NCBI GenBank assembly: GCA_018398575.1
Contig: JAGTXZ010000009.1
Location: 1,302,001 to 1,366,000 of the forward strand
Reading direction: 5' to 3'
DNA from: Ampelomyces quisqualis
Lineage: Eukaryota > Ascomycota > Dothideomycetes > Pleosporales > Phaeosphaeriaceae
Length of the DNA stretch: 64,000 nucleotides
Part shown: one piece after another, positions 48,050 through 60,410 of the stretch
Layout of the letters: each line of letters starts with the position of its first letter
Position numbering within the stretch: position 1 is the stretch's first letter
The notes under the pieces: model-generated
Database searches by the model: none
What the model saw: only the letters and a program-made list of their open reading frames with translations
Told to the model about the DNA's origin: nothing
Translations under genes and position numbers: made by a program

Positions 48050-50484
48050 TAAAATAAGCGCTAACAGATAATAGTGCAAAGGTTAGGCTCTTAGAAGATG
48101 TAACTCTAGAACTAACATACTAAAAACTAAGACGCTACAGAAACTAAAAACTATCTAGACTTTAACGCTACTGTCCTTAAGCCTTAACTTTAGAATTAAA
48201 ACAGAAGTATAACTAACTGCTACACTAGCCTAACTAAAAAGTTACCTAATAAGATAGCCTAGAGATTAAATACTATACACTTCTAGATCTGCAGCCTTAC
48301 TTGCTTGTTAACAAAAGAAATCTAGACGCAGCAGTAGCATAAGCACAACAAGCTAATACAAACCAAAAACCTATAAGACTAACATATAGAAAATGTTAGT
48401 AGTTAAAAGAGAACTACTATTAGACTTAAGGCTGTTACATTGTAGGAAGATGCCTTATTGTGCACAATTAAGTAGTTCTAACTGTTATAGAGTTGCAACT
48501 CTTCTTATCTAGTGTAGACCTATTTAGGTTACTACTATAGGGAAAAGAAAAATGCTAGGCAAAGGAAAGTGTGTTACTAAAAAACAAGACTACACTAGAG
48601 AAGGCAAGAGTTATCCTAGTAACGTAACTACTTACTAACAACAGAAAGACGCTATGCAGTATAGTAATAATACTATAGCTTAATATACGCAGGCATGTGT
48701 ACGCCTAAATACTACTAGACGCTTAGATAGAAGTATAGAATACTCTACTGTTATTAGTTTAATTGCATATTAGCTTAACACTGTGTAAAGAAGCTGCCTA
48801 CTATATAGGTACTATTATAGCCTGCTAAGAATAGTAGCTAATAGTAGGCGCCTAGATACTAGATATATGCAGCAACTTGCGGACCTACGTAATAAGGTAA
48901 GAACAACTAGAAATTACTAGTGCCTATATATTAAACTACCTAGACAGATAGGTTCTTAAGCCTAGCGAACTGCTTAAAGACTTTGTTTACTTACTACAAG
49001 ACCTAAAGAATACAAGTACACCTCTAAAACAGCTATGCTAGCTAACTAAAGACAGCTCAAATCTGCTAGATTTCTAAACTCTAGTCTTGCAGCAGTAATA
49101 GCATAGTTATTCTATAATAACAGGAAATAGAGCATTGCTGCAATAACTAGAAATTAAGAGAAGTTTAATAAACTAAGTGCAAATATAGTAGCACTAATAG
49201 GCTTAGTTATATTTAACGCAATAAGAGAATTTAATAACAACAGCACTAGAAAAACTATACTCTTCTATAGACACACTGTAGAAGGTATGTTGCAAGTTCT
49301 ACACATAGTATTAGCTAACAGAAAGCAGACTACTTTAATGCTATTTGCAAAAAATAGAAGAACCTAGAAGGCATTTAATAGATTCTTATATAAGATAATA
49401 TACAACAGGATATTACTATACACACAAACTAACAAGAGAATAACAGGGCTAATATTTTAGTGCCAAAGGATACCTATAATAATAACGTAGATAATATCCT
49501 AGCTAACTGTATAAAAGAGAAGCAAGATTACTACAATGCGCTTATAGACAATTATAACAACAAAAAGAAGAAGAAGGCAAACTACTTAATAGAAAAGAAT
49601 AAGGAGGAGGACGTTAGAGAGGAAGAGAAAGTCCTATACAGAGACACTAATAATATAAGTAAGTCTAAATGTAATGCAACATATAATAACTTGCATAGAA
49701 TACTATTTATGTACGCGTGCGTAAAGTATTAAGTAAGGTAAAAGATGTTTTACTAAAAGAGTACAGATATGCAGATAAACTTGCACTAGAATACCTTTAT
49801 AAAGCAAACAAACAGCTGTAGTTTAAGAACTATAGAGGTAGCTAGAGCATTGTAGCAGAAGACGTATAGGAAGAATTTATAACGCAGGCCTACAATATTA
49901 CAATTAAAGGCAACATACTTAACGTAATTGCCTTAACTAAAGAGAAATAGCAACTAGAACTAGACAAGTGCAATAGGTTAGTGTAATAGTATAAAAAAGA
50001 AATAAAGTATTATTAAGTAGTTATAAATAGCAAGCAACGCAAATGTTACAAGAACTAGATATACTTTTACTAGTATAACGCGTAAATACTGTTAGGTTAG
50101 CCTTAATATAACGTAATAGTACAGACTACTGTAGCAGACAGTGCAGTACTAGCAGACACAGCACCTAATCTTAACATAACTAACTAGTAAAATAATTACT
50201 ACTCTGTAAGTAGTAGTAGCTGTTACAGCCTTTTATATATAGAGCGCGTTGTGTACCTGCTAACGCGTGCCCTATAGGACGTTAAGCCTAGTAGCTGCGT
50301 CTAGGCTAGCCTACTTTTAAAGGAGTGCAATTTGTCTATACTATATTTAATTAAAAAGCCTACATAACTAGACAAGAGAGACTAGCTTAGTTAGCCTACG
50401 CTACAAGAGTGTAAAGACATAGGTAGCTGGCTGTAGTATATAGTTCTGCTAGTGCTATAGTACTTAACAGTCCTTAACTGTTAA
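48050..50484 (+). pseudogene. ORF2 of the large element, copy A (unknown function)
   Basis: A long frame of roughly 800 codons with only TAG/TAA breaks. It is followed through RLTYRKCQQLKENYYQTQG near 48385, VGRCLIVHNQVVLTVIELQLLLSSVDLFRLLL near 48440-48535, LKPSELLKDFVYLLQDL near 48960, and KVLSKVKDVLLKEYRYADKLALEYLYK at about 49720-49810. It ends with LLVLQYLTVLNC and TAA at 50482-50484. The protein is Gln-, Leu- and Lys-rich with likely coiled coils in the second half. No domain recognised. The ending lies just before the subterminal repeats of the element. A 270-base open frame at 49460-49732 is in another phase and is probably a shadow, since the ORF2 phase passes through the same place with Gln-type stops only. 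Confidence 0.55.
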
Positions 50485-50692
50485 ATCTGGCAACACTAGT
50501 AACACTAGCAATACTAGCAACATAGGCAACACAGGTAACATAAGTAACTTGCTGTTAGGTTGCTATTAGGTTGCTAGCAACTAGAAGTAAGTAGAGTAAC
50601 TTTAGTAAATTGTCTAGTAGACAGTATTACTGTTGGGCAGCTGCAGGTTGCTGCGATTAGGCTAACCAGACAAATCTTGATTTTTCCTAACA
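50485..50692 (+). repeat. Right terminus of the large element (internal copy A)
   Basis: Seven 9-bp words of the form RGYAACA (GGCAACACT, AGTAACACT, AGCAATACT and so on) lie at about 50487-50548. Inverted words TTAGGTTGCTA follow, and the end is GATTTTTCCTAACA. The last 200 bp match the right ends of the MITE-like elements. The terminus is directly followed by GGTATC of the 147-bp array, not by foreign DNA. Confidence 0.88.
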
Positions 50693-51436
50693 GGTATCTT
50701 AGTTAAGTAATAGTATTGCAGGATATAACAAAGTTATTGCAATAATAGCGCTCTTAAGTTAGGCTAAGTTGTTAATATGCGCACTAGAATGCTATTATAG
50801 CTGTTGTTATAGAGATCCTTGCTTTTAAACACACTATAAGGTATCTTGGTTAAGTAATAGTGTTGCAGGATATAACAAAGTTATTGTAACAATAGCGCTC
50901 TTAAGTTAGGCTAAGTTATTAATATACGCATTAGAATACTATTCTAGCTATTATTATAGAAATCCTTGCTTTTAAACACACTATAAGGTATCTTAGTTAA
51001 GTAATAGTGTGACAGGATATAACAAAGTTATTGTAATAATAGCGCTCTTAAGTTAGGCTAAGTTATTAATGTGCGCACTAGAATACTATTGTAGCTATTA
51101 TTATAGAGATTCTTGCCTTTAAATACGCTATAAGGTATCTTAGTTAAGTAATAGTGTTATAGGATATAATAAAGTTATTGTAATAATAGCGCTCTTAAGT
51201 TAGGCTAAGTTATTAATATACGTATTAGGATGCTATTATAGCTGTTGTTATAGAAATCCTTACTTTTAAACACGCTATAAAGTATCTTAGTTAAGTAATA
51301 GTATTGCAGAACATAACAAAGTTATTGCAACAATAGTGCTCTTAAGTTAGGCTAGGTTGTTAATATGCGCTCTAAGATGCTATTATAGCTATTGTTGTAG
51401 AGATCCTTATTATTAAACACATTATAAGGTATTTTA
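50693..51436 (+). repeat. 147-bp minisatellite, array B
   Basis: GGTATCTTAGTTAAG-type starts at 50693, 50840, 50987, 51134, 51281 and 51428, an exact 147-bp period. It matches array A unit for unit. Confidence 0.92.
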
Positions 51437-53429
51437 GTTAAGCTATAACATTTAAACAGCTACTAAAGAGTCTATTTAGGACATAAATTTGCTTCTATAC
51501 TAGTAGGCTAAGAAGTAGCGCAGGTGTAGTGCTAACAACATAGTAAAGCTTAGTTCTAAATTTTTAAACTATACAAATATATAGACGTAATAGGTATAGT
51601 TTTAGTTTTGTAAGAATAAAAATATAATAAAAGATTAAGTCTCTTAGACTTATAAGGAATATATATACAAAGATAGTAACATTAAATTAGAAGTATAAGT
51701 TACGTGTTAAGAAGCAGCTGCATATATAGGCATATAGGTAAATTTATCTCTAGTTTTAAGGTTAGGAAAGTGTAAGAAGGCGCAAGTATATAATAGATAA
51801 AAATAACACTAGGTTTTATATATGTTTTAACAAAAGACTGCTAACTTAACCCTAAGACTAGAGATATATAGGTAAATTTATCTCTAGTTTTAAGGTTAGA
51901 AAAGTATAAGAAGGCGCAAGTATATAATAAATAAAAATAACACTAGGTTTTGTGTATGTTTTAACAAAAGACTATTACTTTAACTCTAAGACTAGAAATA
52001 TATAGGTAAATTTATCTTTAGTTTTAAGGTTAGGAAAACGTATATATAGTAAGAGGCAGAGAGTAGCTAGCTAGTAAGGCTATTATATACTCTATTAGCG
52101 CTAATAGTTTAAGAGTAAGCAGCACGTAGATGCGTTTAATATATAGCAGTTTATTAATAGTCTTTGTTACTATTTAGCCTCTATTATATTTGTATATTAG
52201 AGCAAGTTAAAACAGTAGTCTCTAGTAGACAACTATCTTATACTATGCTAGAGAAAGAATATAAATTAGATCTGCAGGCATTTTAAAACTAGAAAAGATT
52301 AAATATACTAGCTACTTAGAACATTAGTTAACACTATATATAAATTATACTTATTATTTCTTACTATTAAGTAATTGCCTACGCCTATTACTAGTCTTAC
52401 CTATAGTATATATAGTACACTATTCTACCTGCTTCTATCTATACTAAGCCTAGCTACCTTGGTATAGGTTGTATATTAGGCTGCTAGAGCTACTAGTCTA
52501 TTCTTTTTATACTTTTAAACCTTGTACATATCTACTTGCAGGTATACTTACCTTTTTAGGTGTTTGGGTTCTACTGTATATATTCTAAACACGTAGTAAC
52601 TTATTTATTCTAGAGTATTAATATTTTTTAGTATAAGAATTATTATTAATATTAATCTTTATTAAGCTATATTAGCTAGCCTAACTAATCTAGTTGTTAA
52701 TAAGTAAGCTCTAGTATAATAACGTAACAGTTGTTAGAGTAATAAGAAATATTAAAGAAAAGAAAAATATTAGTTGTTGCGCCTACAACTATTAGCATAG
52801 TTCTATACACAGGTTAGGTAACTATTAGCTATAGTAGACTTTAGTAGACTACTATAGACAACAGACTGTGCAGCACAGAATAGATACTGCTAGTAACTAC
52901 CTTAACACTACGTAACTAATATTAATACTGTTTTTACACACTTAGTCTTCTTATATCTAAACTATAGAGTTATATATAAACAAATTGGTAATAGATTGTA
53001 TATACATACTATATAGCTTTTATACCAAGATGTACGCAGAACTTGTTAAACACAGTGCTTAATACTAGACGCGTTACTACCTACTACCTAACAATACGCT
53101 AGTTATAACCCCTAACACTATAATATAATAGTACAGCTCTAATAGCTATAACGCAATAAATACTACTTTAGATAATGCAGCACTTACTTTATACAGCAAT
53201 ACTTTATATAAACGCAACTACACTCTAGCTAAACATAAAGTAATAGAGTAGATAGGCCTAATATTAGCGTTTATATAAGAATAGGACAAGCTGTTTAAGA
53301 CAGCAAGTAGACAGCACGCTAGCAAACCCTTTAGTTTAAGAACAGCAGACGCAAAGTAGTAGGCTATACGCAGCTAAATAGTACACGCGTGCTAATACTA
53401 ATAGAAATAATATAGTAAGGCCTTTTAGT
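51437..53429 (+). other. Leader region of segment copy B
   Basis: Counterpart of 41721-43699, with 134-bp repeats near its start. No frame fixed. Confidence 0.4.
51735..52040 (+). repeat. 134-bp tandem repeat, copy B
   Basis: TAAGGTTAG occurs at 51757, 51891 and 52025. Same period and unit content as 42019-42325. Confidence 0.88.
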
Positions 53430-56400
53430 TCTCTTTTTGCACTAGCGTTTGCATTGTAGCTGCAAAGGATAAAATACATATTAGGTAATATTAACAGCCT
53501 CTTTACTAATATATAGCTATATAAGCTATATTTATAGCTGCAGTTCTAATTAAGGCGCTAGTAGCAGCAGGCTATATTAAACATTTAATCTAGGCTATAA
53601 GATAACGTATAGATACAAAAGAATGTAGCAATTACATCTAGGTTACTAAACTTCTAACCTAACTAATATATATTTATATACTAGAATATTATGTTACAGA
53701 TTACTTTTATACTTAGTTATTGCTTATTTGCTAATAAGATAGTTTACGCACCTAGCTATTCTTTTACAAGCACGCTTAATAAACCTACAAGAGTATATTA
53801 CAAACTATACTTAGAAAATTAGTAGTAGTTAATATAACAGCGCTTGCTAGATAGTGCAACTCTTATGCTAGTTATACTAGCAGTAGATAAAATATAGTTG
53901 TCTATAATATCTAGTAATATAGCAGCATAGCTAATATATATTACTATTAGGAATCTTAACTATAAGGTATAACAACGCAGAACAATACCTAGAACACTAC
54001 TAGCTAGATTTATTCTAACAGCTAAGCTCCTAGATTTTATTTTAAAGAGTAAAGTGTATTATTACTATATAGGCAAACTATTATTGCGTAAGTACTAACT
54101 ACAGCGTTAACAACAGAAGGTTACTATAGAGAACAGACGCTAACTAGCAACTGCAGCACTTAAAGAGGCTGCTAAATATAGCATATAGCTAAAGTGTACT
54201 AACTAACAGACGCAATAGTATTACCTAACTATTTGTGCAATTCTAGCTAACTATAAAGAGTAAGTGCTACTAACAGGTATAAAGAAAAACAGATACTATA
54301 CTTAATGCACAGTACTACTAGACAAACAAGAAAACTTATGTAATAAATATCTATAGCAAACAGAAGAGTATACACGCCTGTAACAGAGTTGTTATCTTAA
54401 TAAAGAACACAAGGATTACGTTTATCTAGTAGAGTGCTTTAGCTAAAATTACTATAACTTTAATATACATAAGTTATTAGCTATAGATATATTATATCTA
54501 CTGCTTAAAGGGTTAGTTATAAAGATATTAGAATTTACAAAAGACATACTAATAGACATATACCCTAGACAAAAGAAGGGCTAGAATAGTGCTGCAGTTC
54601 TAGTAGTAGAAGATAACAGCTGTGCCTAGTTAAATAAAAGGTTTTGCTAGGTTAAGTATAACACTAGACTAAAACAGTTTAATAATAAAAAGGCTTTTAC
54701 AAAAGTGTTGCAGTAGACTAGCGCAGAACAAAAAGTAGTAATTTGCTAATTTATAGTAGTAGTGTCTCTTCTACTAGTAACTAAGGCACTGTACGCGTTA
54801 TATTTTATCTAGGCTGCGTATAATCTGCTAGTACTCTTATAATACAAGAGTTATAACAAAAACACGTTAGAGTATATATTATTAGCTATTAAACAAATAG
54901 ATGTTCTAAAAGAAGAGTTTTAACCTTTTAGACAGACGTAAAGAGAAGAAAAGGATTTTAACTACCTTAAATAGCACGCGCTAACCTATATTATTAATAA
55001 TATCTATATATATAGGGCCCTTAATAGTATATATACTAGAATAAATAGTAAGGCCTACTATATTACAATAGTAAAACAATTCTACCTAATAATAAATAAG
55101 AGAGATTTTCTTGCGCAGATCTACTTCTATAACTCTAGACAGCTTACGCTTATAGCGTTTAAACACAAGATAGTTATAGACTAAAGTTAATAGTGCACTA
55201 CTACTAACTAGCGTAAGCACACCTTTACTATACGCGTGTTAATAGTAATACTATTTAAACAACTTAGATAGTCTATACTAAGTATATTACTAAATTCTAT
55301 TATACTGCCTTTTAGCAAAGTTACTGCATATATTACGTTGCTACACTTTACACATGCTGCTACAGTATTTGTTTAACACTACTATTAGAAGGTAACTAGC
55401 TACCTTGTTACCTTATATAATAAAGACAGACAGAACTCTAACTCTTACTAGGTAAACAGAATAAATGTAAAAATATACTCTTCTATAAAATACTTAAGGC
55501 TATTAGGCAAACGCTACAATAACTCTAAATATTGCAAAGAAGACATTGTGTAATATGCACTTAACTAGTATAGAACTAGAAAATAGCGCAAAGATTACGT
55601 GTAGGTACAAGAGTTTAAATATAAGAACTACACACAACTGTCTTAGACTATTACAAACAGTAGAGCTGTAGCTTAGGTACACCTAATACTTACATTTATT
55701 AACAACAAACACTAAGATAAGGACAAAAAGAAATATAAGTATATAGGTGCCTTCTGTAAGGTTATAGCGTTTAATAATAATAGTTAAATTGATAATATAA
55801 TAGAGATACTAAGCGTACGCTACTATACATATAGTACAAAGACTAAGCAACGCATATTACAAGTATTTAAGGTATATAACATAACAACTATTATTTACCC
55901 TATATACTTAGTACTAAAGGATCTACTTACACTTAACAATAAGGTCTCTGTTTCTTATTATATAAATAATTACATTAATTAGGACAAATATAATAGACTG
56001 TATTCTTTTACGTTTAATTAAGACTAGATATATATAGTGTAGAATTATAAATAGAAGTAAATGTAGCAAGATAGCTAGTATATAGCATTAGACACAGTAA
56101 ATAGAATTGTATATCTAATAATAGCTCTACTATTACTTTAACATACCTAATAGAACGTAAACCTACTAATATAATAAGCGCTATAATACAGAACTATAGC
56201 GTAAGGCTACTAACGCAACCTCCTTACTATATACTATATACTACTACAAATATATAATAATAGCAACTCTTATCTACGTACGCAAGTATTATAGAGATAT
56301 TACAATAGTTACTTAGAATTGCTAGTTAGTGCAGACAGGAGGATAGCACTACTATAGCAACACTAGACACAATTGTTAAAAGACAGCATATACAATATAA

Positions 56401-56905
56401 TACAACTAATAGCAGAAGAATATAACTTAATATACTCTAACGTAGAATAAGAGATAAGAAGGTAAAAGATACTAGGCTGTTTTCTATAGACAACTATAGC
56501 AAAAGAATACCTATAGCAAATTACAAGAGTAATTGCATTACAACAGAACAGACTACTATAGAACGCAGCTAACAGTTGCCTTATCTAGACAATTACACAC
56601 TTTGCTGGCTAATGTAACTACAACGCAGCCTAACAGATGCGCTTGTAATAGAATAAAACTAAACTAAACAACAATTAGAAGTAAGCTTTGCTAGATAGAA
56701 ACTTATATAAAAAGATAATAGAAACAGTTAATAAAGAGTTAAGTATAACACAAATTACTCTTAATATAATAACTATATTAGTGTTAAACGCAACTAGAAA
56801 TAAGTACACTCTTATTAGGATAAACTAGCTGTTATATGTATACTACAACCTGCTAGCAATAGACAAGTATATTAACAACCTTAATTATAATTTGTTTATA
56901 CAAAT
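53430..56905 (+). pseudogene. Plavaka-type transposase, copy B
   Basis: Second copy of the transposase at 43700-47187, about 9,716 bp downstream. The DILHLLLKGLV-equivalent block is near 54485-54515 and the HALTYIINNI block near 54976-55010. More Gln/Trp codons have become stops than in copy A. The C-terminal part (IETVNKELSITQIT) is still readable at about 56715-56760. It cannot make a protein. Confidence 0.75.
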
Positions 56906-57155
56906 ATTAGAGTATAAATTAGGCTTTAAAAGTAAATGCAACAGTATATATTACTACACAAAGAAGAGAGATAGATAGGCGCAAATACAGATATCTATAA
57001 AGGCACACTAGCACAGCGCATTACAAGAGACAGTTGTATTAAAGATACACTAAGCGTTATTTATAATTAAACTACAAACATAACTAGTATAGTAGTATAC
57101 TAGATCTGTACTAATAACTTACTAGGTAAATAGTTTTCTGCGTATAGAGCTACTA

Positions 57156-57519
57156 GATTGCCTATATTGCGCGCATAACTATTTATGCTAATAGTAGACA
57201 ACTATTATATACGCTAACATTTAGTAGAGGATAAGAAGATAAAAGAGCACCTAATTGCCTATATTGCGCGCACTACTATTTGTGCTAACAGTAGACAACT
57301 ATTGTATACGCTAACATTTAGTTAAGGATAGAAAGATACTTAATTGCCTATATTGCGCACATAACTATTTGTACTAATAGTAGATAACTATTGTATACGC
57401 TAGTACGTAGTTAAGAACAGAAAAGAGCCTAATTGCTTATATTGCGCGTATAACTATTTATGCTAACAGTAGACAACTATTATGTACGCTAGCACGTAGT
57501 TAAGGATAAGAGGCTATCT
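57156..57519 (+). repeat. About 89-bp tandem repeat, copy B
   Basis: Four units, counterpart of 47451-47804, with GCGCGCATAACTATTT-like words. Confidence 0.83.
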
Positions 57520-57765
57520 AATTAAATAGCCTAACTACTACACTTTAGTAGAATTTAAGGTAATATTAGACTATATGTGTTACAAAAACTCTACTTATGC
57601 CTACAAAGTAAAAACTCTGTTGCGCTATACATATTACTTACTTTTACTACTCTTACTAATAGTTTTCTAACATTTAAAGAGTAAGCGCTGGCTTTGTATA
57701 CTTTATACTAAGTAGCAAATTTAAGTAATATTAGCAGCATACTATATCTCTGTCTAAACAAGCGC

Positions 57766-60200
57766 TAAAATAAGTGCTAACAGATAATAGTATAAAGGTT
57801 AGGCTTTTAGAGAATATAACCTTAGAACTAACATACTAAAAACTAAGACGCTACAGAGACTAAAAACTGTCTAGACTCTAACACTACTGTCTTTAAGCCT
57901 TAACTCTAGGATTAAAACAGAAGTATAACTAACTACTATACTAGTCTAACTAAAAAGTTACCTAATAAGATAGCCTAGAGATTAAATACTATATACTTTT
58001 AGATCTGCAGCCTTACTTGCTTATTAACAAGAAGAATCTAGACGCAGTAGTAGTATAAGCATAACAAGCTAACATAAACTAACAACCTATAGAACTAATA
58101 TATAGAAAATGTTAGTAGTTAAAAGAGAACTACTATTAGACTTTAGGCTATTATATTATAGGAAGATGCCTTATTGTGTATAATTAAGTAGTTTTAACTG
58201 TTGTAGAGTTGTAACTCTTCTTATCTAGTGCAAACCTATTTAGGTTACTACTATAGAAAAAAGAAAAACGCTAGGTAAAAGAAAGTATATTACTAGAAAA
58301 TAAGACTACACTAGAAAAGGTAAGAGTTATCCTAGTAACGCAACTACTTACTAATAATAGAAAGACGCTATATAGTATAGTAATAACACTATAGCTTAAT
58401 ATACGTAGGTATGTGTATGCCTAAATACTACTAGACGCTTAGATAGAAGTATAGAATACTTTACTATTATTAGTTTAATTATATATTAGCTTAACACTAT
58501 ATAAAGAAGCTACCTGCTATATAGGTACTATTGCAGCCTACTAAGAATAGTAGCTAATAGTAGGCGCCTAGATACTAGATATATATAGTAACTTGCAGAC
58601 CTACGTAATAAGGCAAGAACAACTAGAAATTACTAGTACTTACACATTAAACTACTTAGATAGATAAGTTCTAAAGCCTAGCAAACTGCTTAAAGACTTT
58701 GTTTACTTACTACAAGACCTAAAGAACGCAAGTACACTTCTAAAACAGCTATACTAGCTAACTAAAGACAGCCTAAATCTACTAGATTTCTAAACCCTAG
58801 TCTTGCAGTAGTAATAGCATAGTTATTCTATAATAATAAGAAATAGAGTATTGCTACAATAACTAGGAATTAAGAGAAGTTTAATAAACTAAGTGCAAAT
58901 ATAGTAGCACTAATAGGCTTAGTTATATTTAATATAATAAGAGAATTCAATAACAACAGCACTAGGAAAACTATACTCTTCTATAGATATACTATAAAAA
59001 GTATGTTGCAAGTTCTACACATAGTATTAGCTAACAGAAAGCAGACTACTTTAATACTATTTGCAAAAAATAGAAGAACCTAGAAGGTATTTAATAGATT
59101 CTTATATAGGATAATATATAACAGGATATTACTATATACACAAACTAACAAGAGAACAACAGGGCTAACGTTTTAGTGCTAAAGAATACCTATAATAATA
59201 ACGCAGATAATATCCTAGCTAACTATATAGAAGAGGAGTAAGATTACTATAATGCGCTTATAGATAATTATAATAACAAAGAAAAGAAGAAGGCAAACTA
59301 CTTAATAGAAAAGAATAGAAAGAAGGACGTTAGAAAGAAGAGAAAAGTCTTACACAAAGACACTAACAATATAAGTAGGTCTAAATATAATATAACATAT
59401 AATAACTTGCATAGAATGCTATCTATATACGCGTGCGTAAAGCATTAAGTAAAGTAAAAGATATTTTACTAGAAGAGTACAGATATACAGATAAACTTGC
59501 ACTAGAATACCTTTATAAAGCAGATAAATAGCTATAGTTTAAGAACTATAAAGGTAGCTAGAGCATTGTAGCAGAAGACGTATAAGAAGAATTTATAACG
59601 CAGGCCTATAATATTGCAATTAAAGGCAATATACTTAACGTAATTGCCTTAACTAAAGAGAAATAGTAACTAAAACTAGACAAGTATAATAGGTTAGTGC
59701 AATAGTATAAAGAAGAAATAGAGTGTTATTAAGTAGTTATAAATAGCAAGTAACGTAAATGTTACAAGAACTAGATATACTTTTGCTAGTATAACGCGTA
59801 AATACTGTTAGGTTAGCCTTAATATAACGTAATAGTGCAGACTACTATAGCAGATAGTGCAGCACTAGCAGACACAGTACCTAATCCTAACATAACTAAC
59901 TAGTAAGATAATTACTGCTCTATAAGTAGTAGTAGCTATTATAGCCTTCTATATATAGAGCGCGTTATGTACCTGCTAATGCGTGCTCTGCAGAATGTTA
60001 AGCCTAGTAGCTGCGTCTAGGCTAGCCTACTTTTAAAGGAGCATAATTTGTCTATACTATATTTAATTAAAAAGCCTATATAACTAGACAAGAGAGACTA
60101 GCTTAGTTAGCCTACGCTATAAGAGTGTAAAGACACAGGCAGCTAGCTGCAGTATATAGTTCTACTAGTGCTACAGTACTTAATAGTTCTTAACTGTTAA
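57766..60200 (+). pseudogene. ORF2 of the large element, copy B (unknown function)
   Basis: Counterpart of 48050-50484 in the same phase. KVKDILLEEYRYTDKLALEYLYK-like sequence lies near 59450-59525, and the ending LNC and TAA is at 60198-60200. The two copies agree on the phase through the region where a shadow frame is open in copy A. Function unknown. Confidence 0.55.
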
Positions 60201-60202
60201 AT

Positions 60203-60408
60203 CTAGCAACACTAGTAACACTAGCAACACTAGTAACACAGGTAACGCAGGTAACACAAGTAATTTGCTATTAGGTTACTGTTAGGTTGCTAGCAACTAG
60301 AAGTAAGTAGGGCAACTTTAGCAAATTGTTTAGTAGATAGTATTACTATTAGGCAGCTGCAGGTCGCTGTAACTAGGCTAACCAGACAAATCTTAATTTT
60401 TTCTAACA
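60203..60408 (+). repeat. Outer right terminus of the large element
   Basis: 9-bp RGYAACA words at about 60203-60270, inverted TTAGGTTGCTAGCAAC, and the end TTAATTTTTTCTAACA. Followed by AG (target duplication) and Gypsy-2b. Confidence 0.88.
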
Positions 60409-60410
60409 AG

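Larger units (their letters stand above)
40977..50692 (+). repeat. 9.7-kb tandem duplication, copy A
   Basis: Matches 50693-60408 (9,716 bp each) in the same orientation and order: 147-bp array, 134-bp repeats, transposase, 89-bp repeats, ORF2, right terminus. The copies differ mainly by transitions, and copy A keeps more CpA and TpG than copy B. Confidence 0.93.
31659..60408 (+). mobile_element. Large DNA transposon (Plavaka-type), 28.75 kb, with internal duplication
   Basis: The left end is TGTTAGGAAAACACAACG and the right end is TTTTTTCTAACA. These are inverted repeats of about 11 bp. It interrupts Gypsy-2b: the left flank ends TTTAATAG and the right flank starts AGGCTATAATAGG. Together they restore the uninterrupted sequence seen in copy 2a at 25250-25262, with AG duplicated. 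It contains gene X, a pogo-type transposase relic, minisatellites, and two tandem copies (40977-50692 and 50693-60408) of a 9.7-kb segment with a Plavaka-type transposase and ORF2. Without the duplication the element would be about 19.0 kb. Confidence 0.9.
50693..60408 (+). repeat. 9.7-kb tandem duplication, copy B
   Basis: Second copy of 40977-50692. It starts exactly at GGTATC in the 147-bp repeat, after a complete right terminus, and ends with the outer right terminus next to Gypsy-2b. Confidence 0.93.

Noticed and set aside
49460..49732. 90-codon open frame on the plus strand, Lys/Asn-rich
   Set aside because: ORF2 passes through the same bases in another phase with only Gln-type stops in both copies A and B, so this one is probably a shadow left open by base composition.
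31659..60408. Starship-type giant element
   Set aside because: No captain-like tyrosine recombinase was recognised. The ends, 2-bp duplication and transposase point to a CACTA/Plavaka-type element instead.
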